Origin: Armadillidium nasatum
Lineage: Eukaryota > Arthropoda > Malacostraca > Isopoda > Armadillidiidae
NCBI GenBank assembly: GCA_009176605.1
Contig: SEYY01022062.1
Span: 137,501-201,500 of the forward strand
DNA: 64,000 bases
Direction: 5' to 3'
Of the stretch, positions 36,985 through 62,089 are shown piece after piece. The notes beneath the pieces were generated by a model that did no database searches, was not told the DNA's origin, and saw only the letters and a program-made list of their open reading frames with translations. The translations under genes were made by a program, and so were the position numbers. Every line of letters begins with the position of its first letter. Within the stretch, counting starts at the first letter, position 1.

Positions 36985-37835
36985 ATTGCCCAAATAAAAT
37001 CAAAATTTTATATTTACATCTATGGCCTTATTTCTAATATGTGATTAATTTTGGTGTAAATTGAGATAAATGTGTAAATTCTAAACAAATGCTTTTGTGT
37101 TATTAGTGATAACTTAGATCACAATACAGTTGCAGTCCACATGTTTCAAACACATTTGCTGACTCACATCAAGGAAACAGTTCCCAATATTAAGAAAATA
37201 ATTTATTTTTCAGATGGAGCTTCAAGCCAGTATAAAAATAAAAAATTTGTTTATTATTTGCCACTATAAGATTTTGGCCTTGACACTAAATGGAATTTCT
37301 ATAACTCTGCACATGGAAAGAATGCATGCGATAGTGTTAGGGGCACAACAAACAGAAAAGTTGTTAAGGTGAACCTGCAAAGGCCTTTAGATAATTACAT
37401 TCTTCTGAAGCTATGTATGAATATTGCAGACTTAATGTAAAAGGCATCACTTACATATATGTTAAAAAAGAAGAAATTGGACATCATGAAGTGATTTGAC
37501 AACTGTCAGTGCCTTCCTGGAACACATTGTTATGTTCCAATTTCAGAAAGTACTATTAGATGTTACTTAACATCACATTCACAAGTTTTTGAAGTCCTTT
37601 CTTTAATGAAAACAATCCCACTAACTCTTAGAGAAAATGATATCAATGTTTGAGTGTATGATCAACTGTGGTGGCTTGGAAACATTATGGACAAATTTAC
37701 AAAATAATGATACATCTGTAAAATTTTATCACTTAGCTGAACCTAGAACTTCATTCATGTTATCACATAATGACAAAGTATGGGTACCAATGGCAAATGT
37801 ACTAAAACTCTCCGAATTTCAATGTTTTATAGCTT
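36985..37835 (+). mobile_element. TE-derived protein relic with SDGASSQYKNK block
   Basis: Plus-strand coding traces: DNLDHNTVAVHMFQTHLL, then IIYFSDGASSQYKNKKFVYY, DFGLDTKWNFYNSAHGKNAC and DSVRGTTNRKVVKVNLQRP, later VKFYHLAEPRTSFML and KVWVPMANVLKLSEF. This order matches a widespread invertebrate transposon-associated protein (SDGA..QYKN; HFFATSHGKG.CDG; VKF.HP.GP) whose superfamily I cannot name with confidence. Several stops; dead. Confidence 0.65.
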
Positions 37836-37849
37836 AAAATTGTTTTCCT

Positions 37850-38835
37850 ACTACTATAATTATCTTATATTTCTGCTACTGCTACCCAAATGGAACAGAT
37901 TTTCCATCTCTTTTTCAATATCTTAATACTTTTCACGATACTGTTACTTCTCATCCAAATGCTGAAAAAATCCTCTATTTAGGGAATTTCAGTGTACACC
38001 ATATTGATTTTTTGGGCTCCTCTCAAACTGATACAGGTAGGAAGGAGGCCAAATCATTCAGCATTATCAACAATCTGGAGCAGTTATTTAGGGAACCCAC
38101 TCACATTCCAGATTGTCGTAGCCAGTTCTTGAACACACTTGATTTATGTTTCACCACTACTCCTAGATATAAATACACCATTTTCCCTCCTGTTGGTAAC
38201 TCTTAACCACAATATAGTTATTAATTATAATGCTTTCTCTACAACAGCTTCACCATGCCCTAAACATACTTTCTAGCATTTTAATCGGGATAGTTGAGGG
38301 GTAATGTGTCACTTCTTTGCTAACTACCATTGGAGTTAATCTTTCTTTGGCTCAGGGGACACTTTGACCTCTACTGAAAAGGCAGATTCATTCCATCTTC
38401 AACTAAATCATTTTCTCCTTAAAATCCATGGTTCGAGGGTAGTTGTTCTCTTGTCCTTTGGGAGAGAGTACTTATCGTGAATGGAAAACTATTCTTTTCT
38501 TATGGCTCTTGCTTATTTTCATTCAGCTCAAAATTGTTGCAAGGATGTTTTTCAACGGACTAAGCGTACTTTCAGTAAAACGAAGTGCACCGACCTCCAC
38601 GGTTCTCCTACTGACAGAAATTTCTGCCTCTTGACAAAATTATCAAATAACTTCTGCAATTCTTCCTTTCCCCCTCTTATTTCCTCTGATGGTTCTTTAG
38701 TTAATACTCCCTCTGAAAAGTTTAATCTCTTTTTCAGCCTCCTTTTTTTTATATCTAATTCCACCCTGCTTGATTCTGGCATCCCTCCTGCTACTCCTTC
38801 TCCTCTCAGGTATCCCATGGCTCTACCTAAGATGT
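37850..38835 (+). mobile_element. LINE fragment, second CR1/Jockey-like family
   Basis: Endonuclease-region traces: KILYLGNFSVHHIDFLGSSQ, then NNLEQLFREPTHIPDCRSQF and LDLCFTTTPRYKYT, and a LNHFLL/TYREW segment. It differs clearly from the 32-34 kb family in the insert after the VHH motif. Its partner region may be 59870-60955. Degenerate. Confidence 0.7.
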
Positions 38836-40000
<1,165 letters not shown>

Positions 40001-40006
40001 TTACAG

Positions 40007-40192
40007 GTGGTGAAACTAATGGTTCCTATGTTGAAGTTCTATTTTCATGATGGAGTTCGAACAGCTGCTGCAGAGTGCCTGCCATTTCTTTTAGAATGTG
40101 CTAAAATTAAGGGTCCTCAATATATAAAAGAGATGTGGCAATACATATGTCCTGAACTTATCAAAGCAGTTGAAACAGAACCAGAAAATGAG
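40007..40192 (+). CDS. IPO5: IPO5 exon C
   Basis: Encodes [20 protein letters not shown] to AVETEPENE, matching [22 protein letters not shown] arrays flank it on both sides. The donor is GTTATATATA, that is, part of the array. Confidence 0.95.
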
Positions 40193-40193
40193 G

Positions 40194-40303
<110 letters not shown>

Positions 40304-40329
40304 AGTTAATGATTTATTCCTAGGGAATC

Positions 40330-40993
40330 TGATTCTAATGATAAAAATCAAGGCCAAGGCTAGGGTGAACATATTTAATTGGACGTTTCGAATCGTTTAG
40401 ATTCATCTTTAGCTAAAATTAAACAAATCCACACAATTAAAAATTAACAAAAGAAAGAGTATAAAACAAAAATATTAAACAAAAAAAAAAAATTTCGCAC
40501 CACAACTCAAGAGGACATCTTAACGGTGAAAAAATAAAATCAAAGAAAAATAACAAAGATATAAAGTTGGTTGGTTAGTGAAACCATAAAAAAAAGGATA
40601 CCTATATAAAAAAACAAGAATAAAACTAAAATAAATAAAATTAAAAATAAGCGAATAAAGACAACAATAAAAATAAAATAAATTAAAAATTAAAAAATTA
40701 AAAATAAAAGTTAAAAGTAGAATTAATAATAATAATATAATAATGATGACAAAAAGGCAAACAAACAAAAACAGAACAATAAGACTGGCATAAATAATAA
40801 GAATGCAAACATCCCAATAACATAAAAGTAAAAAAAGCAAAAATTAAAATAACACCAAAAAACGTCTAAAAGGATAATTATAAAATAAAATATGATAAAT
40901 AGAAGTGAAGAAGAAAAAATTAGAGAAAAGATGGAAGTAAGGATGATGGTAAAAGATAATGAGAAAATTAGAAAGAAGAAATAGGAATATAGG
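40330..40993 (-). repeat. Penelope-like element, left inverted arm
   Basis: Minus-strand copy of the element's 3' end. The outer end reads GGCCAAGGCTAGGGTGAACA on the plus strand. It includes GGACGTTTCGAATCG and ATCTTTAGC, a degenerate hammerhead-like segment. Confidence 0.85.
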
Positions 40994-40996
40994 TAA

Positions 40997-41935
40997 AAAT
41001 GCCTTTTTATGTTTTCATGAAGCAAATTTGGTCAATAATTGTCCCCCTGATTTTAAGCTCTTATTTTATAGACGTTATGTTAATGATTGTTTCCTACTTT
41101 TTACTAGTGAAGATCAAGCTCGCCTTTTTTTAAATTATCTCAATGGTAAAGATCCTAATATCCGTTTTTCTATGGAAGGTGAGGTGACTGGGTCACTGCC
41201 TCTCTAGATGTTATGGTAACTCGTTCTTTTGGAGGTTTCTCTACCTCGGTTTATAGAAAACCTTCTACTACACTTTTGGGTACTAATTTTTTAGTTTTTC
41301 CTCTTACAGTTATAAGCTTTCTGCTATAACTTCTAGAGTTCATAGAGCTTATAAGATCTGTTCTGACTGGCATTTTTTCCATATAGAAATTCAATTTTTA
41401 AGGAAGGTTTTCGCTTTTAACCTTTATCCATTGTTTCTTTTAGATAAAGTTGTTAATGAATTTCTTCTTAACCTTTTTAGGCCAAACCTTGTGCTCCCCA
41501 CTGCCCCAAAATTAACGTTTACCTCAAGATCCCATATTTGGGCCCGCTGTCTACCACTCTTAATGCCGACCTTCGTAAGCTCTTGACTCGTTTTTTCCCT
41601 CATTGTGATTTTCATCTTATTACTGTCAATTCTTCAACTATAGGCTCCTATTTTAAATTCAAAGAGTCTTTCCCCATATTACACAGGTCCTCTGTCGTAT
41701 ACGTGCTTGCTGCAATGCGAACTACATAGGCCAGACTGGCCTACAACTTCACGCCAGAGCCTGTAAACATTTGGGAGTATCATACAGGACTGAGAGACCC
41801 CTAACGAGCCCTGAACAGTCCTCTATACGTGATCATTCTTATACCACTGGTCACCCTGCTTCTTCTGAACTCAACAGGAGGATCCTTGAATCACTCTATA
41901 TTAAGAAACTCCAATGTCCCGTCTGCTACTTTACA
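40997..41935 (+). pseudogene. Penelope-like RT C-terminus plus GIY-YIG endonuclease
   Basis: RT motif FYRRYVNDCFLLF (family Y-V-D-D) is followed by FLNYLNGKDPNIRFSMEGE. The GIY-YIG endonuclease then appears as RACCNANYIGQTGLQLHARA, CKHLGVSYRTERPLTSPEQS and IRDHSYTTGHPAS, ending ESLYIKKLQ. The N-terminal RT is missing, and the region between the two domains is degraded. Not functional. Confidence 0.85.
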
Positions 41936-42148
41936 TATATTATGACTATTTCCTCCTTTTTGTTTATAGTTTATTTTACCTTTTTGTTTTTGTTTTTTAA
42001 TATTTTTTGTTCTTATCTTTGGCTTTATTTTCAACTGTCTTTTAGTTTTTTACTGTTTCTCAATATTTGTTTTCTGTGATATATATTTTTCATTATTTTA
42101 CATTGTTGATGTTATTATCGGTATTATTTTCTTTGTTTTATTTTTTTT

Positions 42149-42179
<31 letters not shown>

Positions 42180-42328
42180 TTATTATTATTGTTTATTTTT
42201 ATTTTTATTTTACAATTTTTATTTTATTTTATTTTATTGTTATTCTATTGTTTTCATTACTATTTTTACGTTTTTTTCACCCTCTCTTTCATTTTTTTTT
42301 TTTATTTCTACTTTTATTTTTCGTTTTT

Positions 42329-43119
<791 letters not shown>

Positions 43120-43139
43120 TCAAAAGTTGGTGTTACACA

Positions 43140-44100
43140 TATATTCACTACAATGTTGTCTTCTCTTATCTAATTTGGAGTCTTCTGAATTCTCTACTTT
43201 ATGGCTTCAGCTCTCTTGCTATTCTCAACTGTCCAACTACTGTCTCATTTCTTTTTTTTTTTTAACCTCTGTTCTTCCTTAACTTTTCGAAGCTATCCTT
43301 AACTGAAAGATATGGTAACATCTCAATTCTTCTAATCTCATCTCTGATCGCCAGTATGACTTTCGCAAAACACGCTCTACATTTGATCTTTTTTCCCTTC
43401 TTTCTGACTCTTGGTCCTCTACTTTTGAGCACTTCAGTGAATATATTGGTGTCATACTGGTCATATTGAAAGTTTTCAAATGAGTCTGGCATAAAGCTTT
43501 AATTTCAAAACTTTCCTCTTTCAGAATCTTAAGTTCTCTCTGATTTCCTCTTTGGTCATTCTAAAGCAGCTGTTGTTGTCAGCCACCATTCATCCTTTAA
43601 ATTTGTTAATAGTGGTGTTCCTCAAGGTTCTGTCTTATCGCTTTTTCTACTTTTCATTAATGAACTCTGTTATTTCATCACCTGTCCACATTATTTTTTT
43701 CAATTTGAAACACAAAACTCTCAACAGCAGTTGAGATGCAAGGAGGGTAACCATGGGGCATCAAGCCTCTGATCTTTCTCTGTCCTTAAAATTCTCAGTA
43801 TTTCATTTTCTTATGATTTTTTCTTTCTAAACAAGATTTTAGAATGTTGGGTGTTCTGAGGCACTCCTAATTTCTTCTTGCCACCTCAATTGCTTGCTCT
43901 TTATGTGTTGTTCGCCCTTGTACATCTCACAAATCTGGGGTACTATCTTTCATTCAGCCCTCCTTCTAAAGGTGGAGTCACGGGTTTTTCATCTTATCAA
44001 CTCTTCTGCTTGTACTAACTCTCTCCAGTCTCTTTCTGCCCATTAAATTTTTATGTCACTCTCTATACTATTGACACTGCTCTTCAGAACTCTCCTCTCA
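43140..44100 (+). mobile_element. CR1/Jockey-like LINE fragment (RT)
   Basis: Plus-strand RT traces: HLNSSNLISDRQYDFRK, LFSLLSDSWSSTFEHF, VWHKALISKLSSF, VVRPCTSHKSGV. Breaks off at CSSELSSH, where a minus-strand copy of the same family begins. Heavily degraded. Confidence 0.8.
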
Positions 44101-45353
44101 TATACATCCTTCTTTGAGATTCTGGTCACTAATGGCAGGCATGACCCGATACACATCGTTTAAAAGTGTGCAAGTCAAAGGAAGTTGGAAAAACGGATAA
44201 AGGGAGTGTGTTCCAGACTTTACCAGTAGAGTACATGTAAGATTGAGCATAGTGGTTGCAGAGTTGAACAAAGGAAGTATGAGACTGTGTAGAAAGTTGT
44301 GTTGCACGAACCCTTCTCAATGGAGGAGGCATGCAATGTGAGAGTTCAGAAGAGCAATGTCCGTTGTAATAGCGATAGTATAGAGAGAGTGTCGCAACAT
44401 TTCGACGGGAAGAAAGAGATTGGAGAGAGTTAGTAAGAGCAGGAGAGTTAATGAGACAAAAAGCCGTAGACTCCACCATCTCAAGGAGAGCTGCATGAGT
44501 GGAACCACCCCAGATGTATGAAGTGTACTCCATACAGGGGCGAACAACACCCCTATAAAGAGCAAGCAACTGGGATTTCGTAAAAAAAATCTGAAGGTGC
44601 CTCAGAATACCCAATCTCTTAGAAGCTTGCTTAGAGAGTAATGTGATCTATCCAAGAAAGATTATGAGAAACAGAAACACAGAGAATATTAAGGACAGAT
44701 GAAAGTTTGAGTTGAGTGTTTTTGAAGAAGATGTCATAGTTGTGTGGAGGATTGTGTCAAGTAGAAAGATGAAGGAATTGAGTTTTTTGAGACATTGAAA
44801 ATGACCATGTTTTCTCTGCACCAATTTGAAATACGAGAAAGATCAGAGGTCATTTGCTCCAAGGTCATCCTTCTTGAGTCTATCAACTGCTATTGAAATT
44901 GAAAGGAGCAATGCAGGGTAGAGTTATCGGCAGAGCAGTGGATAGGAGACTAAGTAATAGAGAGAATGGCACTGATGAAAATTAGAGAAAGTTGGGGATA
45001 GGATGTATCCTTGAGGAACACCACTATTTATAGATTTAAAGGAAGAGCAGTGGTCGTCTACAACAGCTGCTATAGAACGACCTCAAAGGAAATTAGAGAG
45101 AATGTCACAGGGAGAAGAATAGATTACAAAGGGGGGAAGTTTGGAAATCAAAGCCTTGTGCCAGACTCCATCGAAGGCTTTCGATATGTCTAGCGCCACA
45201 GTGGAAGACTCACCGAAACCCCAAAGAGTGGAGTACCAAGAGTCAGAAAGTAGGGAAAGAAGATCACCGGTAGAACGTTCTAAATGAAGCCATACTGGCG
45301 ATCAGAGATAAGATTAGAAGAATTGAGATGTATCCAAATCTTCCTATTAAAGA
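44101..45353 (-). mobile_element. CR1/Jockey-like LINE fragment, RT to ORF end
   Basis: Minus strand. The frame 44614-44129 is fully open and encodes LLALYRGVVRPCMEYTSYIW, GGSTHAALLEMVES, GKVWNTLPLSVFPTSFDLHT and FKRCVSGHACH, the C-terminal end of the RT protein. The upstream part has the GVPQG region near 45015. The least degraded LINE copy here in its last 160 codons. Confidence 0.85.
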
Positions 45354-45542
<189 letters not shown>

Positions 45543-45589
45543 AGCCACAATAGAGAAATGTTAGGTAAGTTTTATTGAAAAGCTAAAAG

Positions 45590-45830
45590 AGGCGGGATTG
45601 AACAAGAATGTTTAAAAGTCAGAATTGTTAATAGTTAGTAGTGAAGAGGAAGGAGAGAAGTTTGTGCTGAAGGTGGATGGCGAAGAGGTGAGTATGGTAG
45701 AGAGATGTATTTGGGGGGGAAGTATTCACAAGGGAATTTATATAGGAATAAAGAAAGTAATTTTTGAAAGTACTGTGAATTCAAGCAGCATAGATAAGTG
45801 TGCTGTGATTAAAGGTGGGAGAGAATAAGA
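45590..45830 (+). mobile_element. possible LINE RT C-terminal fragment
   Basis: Open frame encoding EEEGEKFVLKVDGEEVSMVE and RCIWGGSIHKGI resembles the 'VDGEEVE.V..F.YLGS.I' segment near the end of LINE reverse transcriptases. Weak evidence. Confidence 0.35.
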
Positions 45831-46620
<790 letters not shown>

Positions 46621-46642
46621 CAGATTCTTAATTCTTTTAAAG

Positions 46643-46930
<288 letters not shown>

Positions 46931-46944
46931 AAAATAAAATAATC

Positions 46945-47363
<419 letters not shown>

Positions 47364-47519
47364 ACCGATCAGGGCTGGGATTTTGCAGGGGTCACCCAAA
47401 TTTGGCCAGGGCCGTGGTTCTGGCTGGGGTTGCCTAAAATTTGTAAAGAGGTCAAAAGCACTGAAATTTTAGGTTTAGAAAATTTTATATATAAATTTAA
47501 TTGAGGCTTATTTACTTAT

Positions 47520-48242
47520 AAGGAAGGAGTAGAATAGTCATCCAATCACCTTATCTCTGTTTCTGGTTCTGTCTCTACAACTCTTCCACAAGAATGGCAC
47601 CTGCCGTTTGATTTGCAATTGTACTTCTCTGATTTCAAATGGAATGATTACTGTTTCCGTGGAAGGGTCCCTCGGGATGTTCAGAGGACATAACCAAGGT
47701 TATCATTCCAGCATTGAAGCGTACATTCTATATTCTTTCTCTTCAACTAAACTTAAAAACGCCGGTTTAATTCTACTTTTTCTTATGCTATTTGATGCAG
47801 GGATCCTGCCTTCAATGATTACCATCATCTTCAAACTCCAGAAATTTATTCAACTTATTTTTCATCCCAAAATCGTGCATAGTCTATTCTTCGTAACACC
47901 AAAAACTCATTTATCCGTCATAAATGTAATAATCTTTCTGGTTCTTCCTAACTCCCTCTCTGGCACTTTGCAAAGATTGTCAACTCTAACTTCATTTATT
48001 CCTCTTTCCCTTTTCTTGTATCTTCTGATGGCACAACTATCATTTCACTTTCTACTAAAGCTGAACTCTTTGCTCAAACTTTTGCCTCTAACTCTACCTT
48101 AGATGATTTATGCCAAATATTGTAATTTCTACTCTCTGGGCTTAACACTAAGAAGGGGTATGGTCCTGATGGTATTTCCCCTGCGGTTCTCAAAACTTGT
48201 ATTTCTATGCTTGCGCCCCTATATTCTATGCCCACACTGACA
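47520..48242 (+). mobile_element. CR1/Jockey-like LINE fragment (endonuclease end to RT start)
   Basis: Plus-strand traces parallel to 32270-32980: FHKNG, YFSDFKWNDYCF, SFSSTKLKNAG, KAELFAQTFASNSTLDD, GPDGISPAVLKTC. Heavily degraded, and broken off by a CT array. Confidence 0.8.
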
Positions 48243-49700
<1,458 letters not shown>

Positions 49701-49757
49701 GCAAACATGATATAACCAACAATTTTTAAATTCTTTTCAAAAAAATAGGATTAAAGA

Positions 49758-50145
<388 letters not shown>

Positions 50146-50280
50146 TAAATAAGTTTTTTAAAAGATTTATTTTGCCTCTTTAAATTTACTGAACCAATTG
50201 TAATATTTCCTATTGATTATTCAATTCTCTTAGGGAGGGAAATTATCCGGATTAATTAATCGCTTTAAGCAAGGTTTTCT

Positions 50281-51312
<1,032 letters not shown>

Positions 51313-51313
51313 G

Positions 51314-51571
51314 GTTGTAGAAGAGCAACTATTAGATGAAGATGATGAGGATGTTTATATATTAAGCAAAGTTTCAGATATCACACATGCTCTCTTTGCT
51401 TCATATGGACAGGAGTTTTTTCCCTATTTTGAAATTCTTTTACCACAATTCACATTATTGTTAAATGATAGCAGACCCTGGCCGGATCATCAGTGGGGTT
51501 TATGCATTTTTGACGATGTCATTGAGTATGGAGGCCCAGCCTGTGCTAAATATTCTGATAAATTCTTGCAG
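51314..51571 (+). CDS. IPO5: IPO5 exon E
   Basis: Encodes VVEEQLLDEDDEDVYILSKV to YSDKFLQ, matching DNDVYILTKVSDILHSIF and PWPDRQWGLCIFDDVIEHC. Eighty-six codons; donor GTAAGT. Confidence 0.96.
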
Positions 51572-53310
<1,739 letters not shown>

Positions 53311-53405
53311 TTTAAGTACCTAAATGCCCAGACTAGTTAATCAAAAATATAGGCTAGTTGCAGGCAGTACAAGATATTAACTTAATTAGCTTATCCCTCT
53401 ATGAC
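53311..53405 (+). repeat. upstream partial duplicate of IPO5 exon G and its acceptor
   Basis: AAGTACCTAAATGCCCAGAC to TATTAACTTAATTAG and then CTTATCCCTCTATG repeats 54090-54181, including the acceptor and first codons of exon G. It lies upstream of exon F, thus out of order. Confidence 0.75.
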
Positions 53406-53606
53406 TATTCTTGTCAATGTCCAAAATTATAGGTTTAATCAAAATAACTTAACATTTACGTTCTTAGTTATATTTCTGCTATGAAACTTTGAACACTAGG
53501 CATGTTTGAAAGTAATGAAATTACCATTATTATAATTAATTTTCTCATTTGTATTTTTAGATGTAAATGAATTCAGTTATTTTAAATTAACTTTTTTGGT
53601 TTTCAG

Positions 53607-53855
53607 CCAATGCTCAATTTTATAACACACAAGCAAGGAGAGGTTAGACAGGCAGCAGCGTATGGGTGCGGTGTTTTAGGTCAGTTTGGTGGTCCTGGTT
53701 TTTCTCAAATTTGTGCCCAAGCAATTCCACTTCTTGTACAGGTTATTCAAAATACTGATTCAAGAAATGAAGTAAATATTAATCCTACAGAAAATGCAAT
53801 TGCTGCTGTCACAAAAATTTTAAAATATAATTCATCTGCAATAAACGTTGATGAG
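53607..53855 (+). CDS. IPO5: IPO5 exon F
   Basis: Encodes PMLNFITHKQGEVRQAAAYG to AINVDE, matching PEVRQAAAYGLGVMAQYGG and the NATENCISAVGKI block. Eighty-three codons. Confidence 0.96.
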
Positions 53856-54167
53856 GTAAGCTGTTTTAAAAGTTTTCATTATATTGTAATGTTAATCAAA
53901 TCGGGTATTTAAAACACTTTCTTAACTGTTATATTAGTTGCTATTATAAAGGAGTCATTTTAATTAAAAATCTGTTAAATTTAACATCTTTTTATATTAT
54001 GGTTATGAAGTTCATTTAAATGTTTTTTAACTTAAAATATTTAGAATAATATGTATCAATATGATTTAATATTTTTTTAAAACCAACTTTAAGTACCTAA
54101 AAGCCCAGACTATTCTTGTTAAAAATATGTGCTAGTTGCAGACATAACAAGTTATTAACTTAATTAG

Positions 54168-54326
54168 GTTATTCCTGTATGGCTTTCATGGCTACCTGTA
54201 TGGGAAGATACAGATGAGGCTCCTCATGTATATGGCTATTTATGTGACCTTATAGCTGCTAATCATCCCCTTGTCCTTGGACCAGAGAATACTAATTTAC
54301 CCAAATTAATGGCTATATTTGCAGAG
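54168..54326 (+). CDS. IPO5: IPO5 exon G (last present)
   Basis: Encodes [20 protein letters not shown] to KLMAIFAE, matching VLPHWLSWLPLHEDKEEAV and [20 protein letters not shown]. Donor GTAAGT in phase 0, so the terminal exon should follow but is not found before 64000. Confidence 0.95.
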
Positions 54327-54954
54327 GTAAGTTTTTTTTTAAAAATTTGTAATTTTTCTTCACATCTTACTGTTTTTTTGTATTGGATCAAGGGTGAAAA
54401 ATTGCTGTTCTCTTATTTTAGACAGATAGAATACTTAATATTTGGAGAAAGGAAACTTTTTTATTGACTGATTTATTTAGTATTCATTTACTTTTAAACT
54501 GTAACCTAATTTTTCTTAAACAATATGCTATCTCTTAACTTATTGAATATAATATTTGGTGAACAATCAAGGAGAGGAGAGTACTTTTTGGAAACTATCA
54601 CCTGGAGGAGGCTTAAGCTGCATGTTTTGAATTTTTTAAGTTTGTAAACCGTTTTTCCTTGAAGAGGATATCTCTTAAGACAGTGTAATAATTGCCTTTT
54701 GCTTTGCATTAACATTTAATGATGTAACATGTTACCGTAGATATTCGCTACTCCCTTTACATAAATGACTTGCCCATTTACACCATTTAAATAGGAAGTT
54801 GGGAAGACAGTGTAAACTTTTTTGACAGCTTCCCACAACTTTGTGTACTTTTCAGGAATACCCCCTTGTAACTAAAAATCCTGGTATAATTGTTTAAAGA
54901 GGGGCTTTAATTTGAAGTCATTTTGTAAATCAATCAACTCCATTTTATTAATAT
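54327..54954. other. unassigned, after the last IPO5 exon
   Basis: AT-rich; a 69-codon minus-strand frame at 54506-54715 resembles nothing I know. Confidence 0.4.
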
Positions 54955-55081
54955 AAAAAGTTCATATCTCACGGGCATTGCCCTATTCGAGGAGAACTTT
55001 TTTAGGTAGAATATACTTATTATCCCCTAGAAGGATCGAACCTGAGCCCTCAAGCATGTGAGTCAGCCACTCTACCATTAT
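54955..55081 (-). mobile_element. tRNA-derived SINE, truncated copy
   Basis: Minus-strand copy of the SINE at 57072-57241. Both share the B-box region CAGGTTCGATCC/CCGGTTCGATCC, and this copy also has the tail ATAGGGCAATGCCCGTGAGA. It lies at the end of a LINE fragment. Confidence 0.75.
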
Positions 55082-57942
<2,861 letters not shown>

Positions 57943-57974
57943 ATAATATTATTTCTAATAATAATAATAAATGA

Positions 57975-59700
<1,726 letters not shown>

Positions 59701-59869
59701 ATCAATATTGGAGTATTACTTACGAAATGCGACACTCCTTCATTATACTATTCAAAATAAATGCACGTGATATTACTTTAATTGAATTCAACATTAATTA
59801 AAGTAAAATATATGTAAAATTTCAACGTTAAAATTAAAGTAAATATAAGAACAGTAAATGACAAGCATA
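59701..59869. other. junction between LINE fragments
   Basis: AT-rich; nothing recognised. Confidence 0.4.
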
Positions 59870-60955
59870 GTGTTAGCAATATTCACCTTCTTGCTGCGAG
59901 GGTGACACAATGGTGGTGGAATGGGAAAGGTTAATTACCTTGAGCACCTGCCAATATAAGACCTATACAAAAGAGATTGTGTGCCAAAGCCACACGGCAG
60001 ATACAGAGGGTCAAGTGAGTTCAAAGTTGGGGACAGTTTATTAGTTTTTTCACATTAAACTCAATCCTGTCCAAAAGACAAACAGAGCTAGAAACGAGTA
60101 GAGAAAGATTTATCATCAGCATAAGAATGAATGATTTTAGAAGTGCTGCTGAGAAGATCGTTAATTAAAAGTTTGGAGTCAGAACAGAAACTTGAGGAAC
60201 ATCATTATTAACAGGAAAAGAGGAAGGGGTCGCTTCATCAACAAGTACTGATATGGAACAATCTGAGAGAAAACTAAGCATGTGTAAGTAAAGAGAAGGA
60301 AGAAATTCAAAGGTATGGAGCTTAAAAAGAGAATAGTGACACTTGCCATAAACTAATAAAAGCTTTGGATATCTCAAGCACTATCCCTAAAGGCAGAAGA
60401 TAATAAAATTGTGAGATAAGAGGGTATGACACCAGTAGACTTGAAGCGTCGAAAGCCATACTGATGATCTGAGAGAAGGGAATACGATTCCAGATTATCC
60501 AGGATAGAAAGTTGAGGAGAGCTTCAAAGATTTTAGACAGAATACAAGTGAGAGCTATAGGACGATAAAAGGATTAGAACGGCTACTTTTCTTTGTAATC
60601 GACAGAACATATGTGTGCTTCCGGTAGAGAGGGAAAGTATTAAGGCATAGAGAATAGATTGGAATAAGGATAGCCTCTAGCTCAAATGCACACACTCATA
60701 ATTCGAGGAGGAATGCCACTCATAGATCTCAGGATATCATGCACCCAATCATATGTGATTTCAGGTTGAAACATAGAAGACCTGAGAGGAGAAGTAAGAT
60801 GAGGGATGATAGAATTGTCATGGGTGGATTTAGTTGAAGAGATTAGACTTTTCAAAAAGGAGGATTAGTTACAGTACTGTCAGAGTTAATAAGAGCGGAA
60901 AGGTATATTTACAGGAGTTATTAGAGAATTTTTTGGTAAAAGATTACTCAAATTT
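59870..60955 (-). mobile_element. LINE RT fragment, second CR1/Jockey-like family
   Basis: Minus strand traces include LHMLSFLSDCSISVLVDEAT and SSFPVNNDVPQVSVLTPNF (degenerate GVPQGSVLSP). It differs from the abundant family (SIAAVVDGHHSSFKSINSG-like) and may pair with the fragment at 37850-38835. Confidence 0.7.
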
Positions 60956-60959
60956 TGAT

Positions 60960-61674
<715 letters not shown>

Positions 61675-62065
61675 GTGTAAAGAAGCATGTAGGAATTAGA
61701 CCAAGTCCTTCCTTTGGAATAAATGTCTTTTATAAATATTCTTACTCAGATTGATTTGTAAATTATTACGTTTAATTATTTTGCCAATTTCTGATGATTA
61801 ATTTGTTTTAAGTGAAGCAAATTAATTATTTTCAATTATTCTGAATTTCGTTGTTTCCAATGTTTTTAATCATGGCTGCCGCCAAAGTCTTTTTTTAAAT
61901 CTTTATTTGACACAATTGTTATCTTATATTCCTTCATATGGCCTTTATGATATTAATTAAGTGATTTCTTAAATTAATTAAATGACTGATTAAGTTTGAT
62001 TTTAGAATATATTTACATTTGTTTATATAGATCAGCTGACAATTCATCAGCTAAGTGTCCGAGCA
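61675..62065 (+). repeat. third copy of the 5-kb foldback arm
   Basis: Shares AATAAATG, TTGTTTTAAGTGAAGCA, CATGGCTGCCGCCAAAGTCT and TTTGTTTATATAGATCAGCT with the two arms at 4705-5690. Confidence 0.6.
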
Positions 62066-62089
62066 AAATCAAGATTTTGCTAAATATTT

